From Neospora caninum Liverpool (taxonomy: Eukaryota; Apicomplexa; Conoidasida; Eucoccidiorida; Sarcocystidae), in assembly GCF_000208865.1 (NCBI RefSeq), contig NC_018392.1, forward strand, positions 372,001-436,000: DNA of 64,000 bases, read 5' to 3'. The translations under genes and the position numbers were made by a program. This document shows, piece after piece, positions 59,074 to 64,000 of the stretch; the first letter of the stretch is position 1; each line of letters opens with the position of its first letter. The notes below the pieces were generated by a model. It ran no database searches and was not told the DNA's origin. It saw only the letters and a list, made by a program, of their open reading frames with translations.

Positions 59074-61020
59074 AGACCTCGTGGGGGGAAGGGGAAAAGC
59101 GAAAGTCGGAAGGGACGGCGTTTTCGGGCGCTTTTCAGAGGAGCCGTTTTCGGTGGCGTGCGCCCCACATTTGCGGGGACAACTTTAGACGGAAATCGCA
59201 CTCGGCAGTGCAAGTGGAGCTGCACGAGCAGGATCGAGGCAGCGTGGAAAGGAGCAAAGCAAAAGAGACGGGCGAAGGCGAAGGAGAGAAAAGGCGAGAC
59301 GAGAGAGGAGGAAGAGGAAAACGCGGTAGAGAAAAAAAACGCGCACACAACTGGGGAAGAGCAGGCACGAGAAAAACGGGTGAGCGCAACACCGAGTGGA
59401 AGGAGATCCAGAGGGAAACGGGAAGTAGGCGAGAAAACGGAAGAAGAGGGGAGAAACGAAAAAGCTGCGCGAGATGGGGGGACAACCAGAAGAGGGAGAG
59501 AAAGAAGACGTGAAGAACGCTAGAGAAAGGGAGGAAGAAAGAGAGACAGAGAGCAGCCGAGAACAGGGAGGGTGGAGAAAGGATTGACAGAAGAGAGGCA
59601 AACAGAACAAGAGAGCTAGTGGAACAGGAAATCGAGGAAAAACCAGAGGAGGAAGCAGAGAACGGGAAAATGTTCATTCCCGGAGTTTATTTCTTCGTGG
59701 CGATTCACCGCCACACATTTCAACCTCAGAAAAACCCGCTGTGAGAAAGCAATCGAACATTTCTTCTTTCACCGACTCAGCCCTTGCACTCTTTCTGGGG
59801 CTACGGCGGCGCGTCCCAGAGAAAGCTTCTTCGGACGGGTCCGCCGAGCTGTAGCTCGTCTTGCTTGAAACGTTATCCCTCAGGACACCATTTTTACCAC
59901 CGAGCTAGCGCAAACCCCGTCCCTTCGTAAATATGTATACCTGCGTATTATTTATGTGCACCTAACACTGGCACATATATATAAATATATAAATATATTG
60001 AAGTGTATGGATGTGCACACATCGGTAAATGTCGACCTAAAAATATATGTTGGCAAGCCATCATAAGTAGGATTGCTAGGATCGAAATAGGAATCTACAA
60101 AGAAGTGCATGCAGATAAACGCGCAGATGTGGAGTGTCTCAGATCATCTGCGCTCGTGAGTGGGCGGGCAGACGCACAAGTCGGTTCGTTTCGTGGAAAC
60201 GAGGGAAAGACGGTTTTCTTCGGGAAAAGAGAAGCAAAAAGATTTTCAAAAGAGCTGCGGGTCTCTGACACGGCCACTGTCTCCTTTGGTATGAGATCGG
60301 CGAGAGCCTTCTCCGGTTCCTGCGTATTCCGAGAAAGGCGGGAAAAAGGTCGGTCGAGGCGACTAAAAACGAAAAAGAGAATAAAGCGAGGAGGAGCAGC
60401 GAATGCGAGAGAAGTCGAGAAGAAAAAGAGAACGGGAGACAGAGTGAAGAGGAAGACAGAGACGGTGGCCGCCCGAAGGTGACGAGATACAGTGAGAAGA
60501 AAGGGGAACCGACATGCACGATACACGCCACACAGGTAAATGAAGTGCGAACACACTCCCGAAGTGTTCCTGGGCTTCGTTTCCCTGAGATCTAAGATCT
60601 ACAGCCTTCTCGTTCTCCGTTTCTCCTTGGCCTGTCTCCAGTTGCACTCCTCACGGAGAGAGACAGGCGTGCGAGTCTTCTCTGCTTTTCTGTTGTCTCC
60701 ATCGCCACGCAAAACAACGGCTTTGCCAGCGAAGATCGCACCAAATGTGCAGATTCTTCGCACATCCAAAAATATATACAAGTATTGGCGTGTATCCACA
60801 CATGTGCAAACGAGAAAACGGAGAGTCGGAGAAGCGAGCCGTGGGCAAAGAGGGATGCCAGGAGAGACGCACGCTCAGGCCAGGCTCGAACGCTGTGAAG
60901 GTGGACGGGAAGGAGAGAGGACCGGAAGAAGCGGAGCTTCACGGCCCAACGAGCGAAGACGCAAAGACAAGGAAAGACGCGCGAGCGCGAAGAGAGAGAG
61001 AGAGAGAGGAAAGACGCGCG
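59074..61020. other. Convergent intergenic region, kinase 3' end and DGK 3' end
   Basis: No gene supported. Strongly GA-rich on the plus strand from 59280 to 59680, then AT-richer with short TA runs near 59980-60000. It should contain both 3' UTRs. Confidence 0.5.
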
Positions 61021-64000
61021 TCAGAAACGTTTCTGGAACTCGTACGCGAGCTGGGCGAACTGGTAGTCGCTGAGCAGGCCGCGACTGTAGGCGGTGGCCA
61101 GAACCTAAGAATGCGAAGTGAAAAGGACAGGTAAGGCGGATGACCCCACAAAACGGCGAAAGGAGAACACGGTTTTTTGTGCTTGGGACGTCTTTGCACT
61201 GTCGAAAGACGCTCCGAAAGATCATTCGAGCCGCACCTAGCGCCGTCGGGACGACAAAAAAGCATGCGTTCCTCCCGCTCCTAAAAACGGGTGCGCCTCT
61301 GCAAACACGGCTTTCTCTCGGCTGCGCGATCAGTTTCTGAGCGAAATGCGGCGTAATCTGCTACGTTTTCGTATTGTAGTTATTCACGTTTCAACGTGCA
61401 TACTTGGGATTGCTCGTTATACTATATAGATATCACATGGCTTCTGGGACTACTCTGAGACCAAACGAACGGCGCGAAGGGAAGTGCGCTTCAGAGAGAA
61501 GGGAAGTTCAGCCGGGAAGTTCGCGTCGGACCAAAAGCTTCCACTCCAACCGGAGACGAAAATATCGGCTTTTTGAACCAGCATCGCTAGTTACAAAACC
61601 GGTCCATGTGACCGCGCACAGGGCGCCCTGTCCTCTCGAACAGTGCCCCACCGGGATCCCCAGAAACCGCCACTTGCCTGCTGGACGGCGGCCAGAGTTT
61701 GCGTCTGCGCAGACTTGTCGGACGCGAGGAGCACCGGCGTCTCTCCACTGCAAAGTGGGAAGGAAAACAAGTCACAGCAACAGCGGTTGTCGACAAACTG
61801 GCCCTGTAGTCAGGCGCATCTCGCGTTGCTCCCCTCTCAGCGGCGGAGTGTCCTGTCTGTGGGAGGAGAAGGCGAGAAAAGCGGGTTGTGCGGACCGGCA
61901 AGGGGAAGCGAGCAGAGCGGCCACGCAGAAACCTCCAGAGAAAGGAAAGAAGCGAGCAGTGAGAGACTCGAAACGCGGTCCGGGGGCGTCTCTGCGTGTT
62001 CGCATCTTGCAGAATCGGCCCTTGTGCACGACAAAAAACGACCGAGATGAAGGCCCGCAGACTCAGAGCCGCAGAGAAGACCGGGTTTTCACACAGAGGA
62101 AAGGCGAGGAAAGGAGGCAAGGAGAAAAACACACACAGCCGAGAGGAACTGCCGGAACTCACTTCCAGGTGATGTGCATCGTCGTCTCAGGTTGAAGCAT
62201 AGTCGGCTCGCCGTCGATCTGCAGCGGAATTTCTTGAGGCAAAATCAACTTGATGTCTCGTCCTTGGCAAATCCGAACGGGTTTCGCCAACCCAACCTAC
62301 GGACGAAAAGCAAACATGCATACATGCACACATGCATGCATACATAATATTCACGAAATCTTGATTTCGGAACAGTCCCGGGGTGACCTTTGAAGGCGCA
62401 CGCGTGTTTTCTCACCTGAACCTGGCCAAGATGGAACAGACTTTTGAATCCGACAACTTCGATGAGTTGGTCGTTGATGATTTGTTGTCGCCACCGGGTT
62501 GGGCTGTTTGCGGCCTTCGCGGCCTCTCTTCGCTGGCTGTCTTCTCGCCGTATTCGCCCTTGGGCCTCTGCGCTCGCCTCGCGTCGCCCCCCCAACCCCT
62601 CAGGCTGCGGCCCGAGGCTCGCCGGTTCGCCAGCGCACGGGAAGTTGCTTTCTTCCTGGAAGGCGTCCATCTGGAGGGTGGCGGCGCGTTCGCATGTGGC
62701 GTAACCCCTTCCCGCTCGTCTCGCGTCGTCCGGCGTCTTTCTGTCTCCTCGGCCGCTGTCTCTCGACCCTGCCCGGCGAGGTCCGCAGCTGCTGCTCTTC
62801 CGAGTGCTCCCGCAGCTTTTTCTTTCTCGCCCTTCTCTGTCTTCTCGTCCAGGCACCACAAGCCCCGCGCGCGTCCTCTCTTTCCCCGCCGTGCAGCCGC
62901 AGCACTCGCCGCAAACAAACGCCTGCGTTCTTCCCTCCGGGAGGCACGGGCGGGCGCGGGCCACGTCGCAGTGCCCCGGCCGCGCCTCCGCGGCTCGCCG
63001 AATCGCCCCGCAAGGAGGAGACAGCTCGGAGACAGACACCTTCACAGGCTGCCTGCAAGTCGGGCACGTCCCACCGGCCGCAGCTGCAGCCCCAGACCGC
63101 TTCCTGTCGTCGGCACGGATTCTCGAAACTGGCGACCGCGAGGCGACGGGTCCACGGCCGAGACGGCCGCCTCCTTCCTCTCCCACTGACTTCTCCGGAG
63201 ACTCACGGCCGCGCGCACACGCTGCGTCCTTCGCGGCCAGCTCTGCGTCAGCCAGTGCCGCGACGGTCTCGGGAGACGCGAGTGAACGCCCCGAAACCGT
63301 GCGACGGCGGTCGCGCGGCAAATCTTCAAACTCCCCTTCTTGACCTAAAAAGTCTGGGAATCGTCTCCTCGCGCCTCTTCGCGCCTCTCGGCCTTCCTCA
63401 GAAACACACCGGCGCCCCGGCCACGCGCGCCGAGGGCCGGAGGCAGGGACGCGCGGCGTTTTGTGTTTCGAGGCGAACCGCAGAGAAGGGAGAGGCGAGG
63501 CCCAGAAGGAAGACGCGCCCAAACTTTCGGCGTGTCTCGCGCGTTTCCGCTGGCGGAAGAGGTCCGTGCCAGGCGCGCGCTCGGAGTTCCCATTCCTGGA
63601 GAGACGCGAACGGGCCCTGTGAGGCGACGGCGTCCTGAGGCGCGCGCCGGCGCTTCGCTCTCGAGGGCACTTCCCAATCGCCGCGGAGCAAGCCGGCTCG
63701 TCGGCGGCTCGGAACCCCGGAGCAAAGAGAGGGGGACGTGAAGCGGCGCCGTCGCGCGGCAAAGGAGGCGCGATCTTCGCCCCACAACAGCAGCAGCGGC
63801 CGAGCGTCTCTTCTTCGGCTGCGGCCTCGAACGGGCCGGCCTGCCGAGCCGAGACGCTGCGCGAAGCGAAGGCGTGCGCAGCTCCAGCCTCGAAGTGGGC
63901 GAACGCTGCAGACGGAGGCGCAAAGGGCGGAGGGTCCGAGAGGGTGTGCGCCGCCTCCACTGCCTTTCGCTCCTCTCGTGTTGTCGGGCGCGCGTGCTGT
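61021..64000 (-). CDS. Diacylglycerol kinase, C-terminal (accessory domain) part; 5' end outside window
   Basis: Phosphorylates diacylglycerol to phosphatidic acid. Exons 5' to 3': from beyond 64000 to 62416, then 62296-62163, 61747-61678, 61104-61021 (TGA). The accessory-domain core INDQLIEVVGF...FHLGQVQ|VGLAKPVRICQGRD...IPLQIDGEPTML is diagnostic. The catalytic GGDGT region is not in the window. Upstream of INDQLIEVV the reading frame stays open for more than 500 codons of low-complexity, Arg/Ala/Ser-rich sequence with Cys clusters (CCCC near 63790, CPTC near 63070, CGECCGC near 62900), so the accessory domain appears split by a huge insertion. The 61747-61678 exon uses a GC donor (CAG|GCAAGT) and connects in phase to the tail ending YEFQKRF. 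Toxoplasma has several DGKs, one of which supplies phosphatidic acid for microneme secretion; which paralogue this is cannot be decided. Confidence 0.88.

Noticed and set aside
60939..61106. Alternative DGK C-terminus from joining 62163 directly to 61104 in another frame
   Set aside because: It gives a Ser/Arg-rich tail of non-coding character, whereas inserting exon 61747-61678 (GC donor) yields a balanced C-terminus ending YEFQKRF.

Overview
The window is nuclear DNA from a tissue-cyst-forming coccidian of the Toxoplasma/Neospora/Hammondia group (Sarcocystidae). The evidence is intron-rich genes with many short exons and GT-AG introns full of TA, TGTA and CT microsatellites, frequent GCATGC words, Toxoplasma-style start contexts (CAAAATG), a two-domain SRS surface antigen with twelve cysteines, and apicomplexan versions of a TKL kinase and a diacylglycerol kinase. 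The species cannot be fixed from sequence alone.

Layout. (1) 1-14948, minus: a P-glycoprotein-like full ABC transporter (ABCB). 26 exons were assembled in consistent phase; the second nucleotide-binding domain lies beyond the left edge. (2) 14949-23568: no convincing protein gene, but three identical tRNA-Lys(CTT) genes at 20476-20548 (minus), 21183-21255 and 21442-21514 (plus). (3) 23569-27073, plus: a coiled-coil protein of unknown function, interrupted by a 100-N assembly gap in its last intron. (4) 27862-30631, plus: a mitochondrial ATP-Mg/phosphate-type carrier (SCaMC-like) with a Ser/Pro N-terminus instead of EF-hands. (5) 30632-41026: about 10 kb of gene-poor sequence holding one intronless SRS antigen gene (35530-36432, minus). 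(6) 41027-42259, plus: ribosomal protein eS7 in three exons, with ribosomal-protein promoter-like motifs about 1.5 kb upstream. (7) 44449-50843, plus: the axonemal dynein assembly factor DNAAF11 (LRRC6/tilB); its N-terminal LRR exons and C-terminal CS-domain exons are clear, the middle is unresolved. (8) 50844-53550: two open frames of doubtful status. (9) 53551-59073, plus: a 1659-residue TKL kinase with MORN repeats and a SAM domain. (10) 61021-64000, minus: the 3' end of a diacylglycerol kinase whose accessory domain is split by a very large Cys-bearing insertion; the gene continues past the right edge and converges on the kinase gene.

The genes do not form a pathway or operon. They mix housekeeping functions (eS7, tRNA-Lys, mitochondrial carrier), membrane transport, signalling (TKL kinase, DGK), one lineage-specific surface antigen and one flagellum-assembly gene that should matter only in the flagellated male gamete. 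Exon models rest on splice-site consensus, phase consistency and similarity to known families; no transcript data were available.
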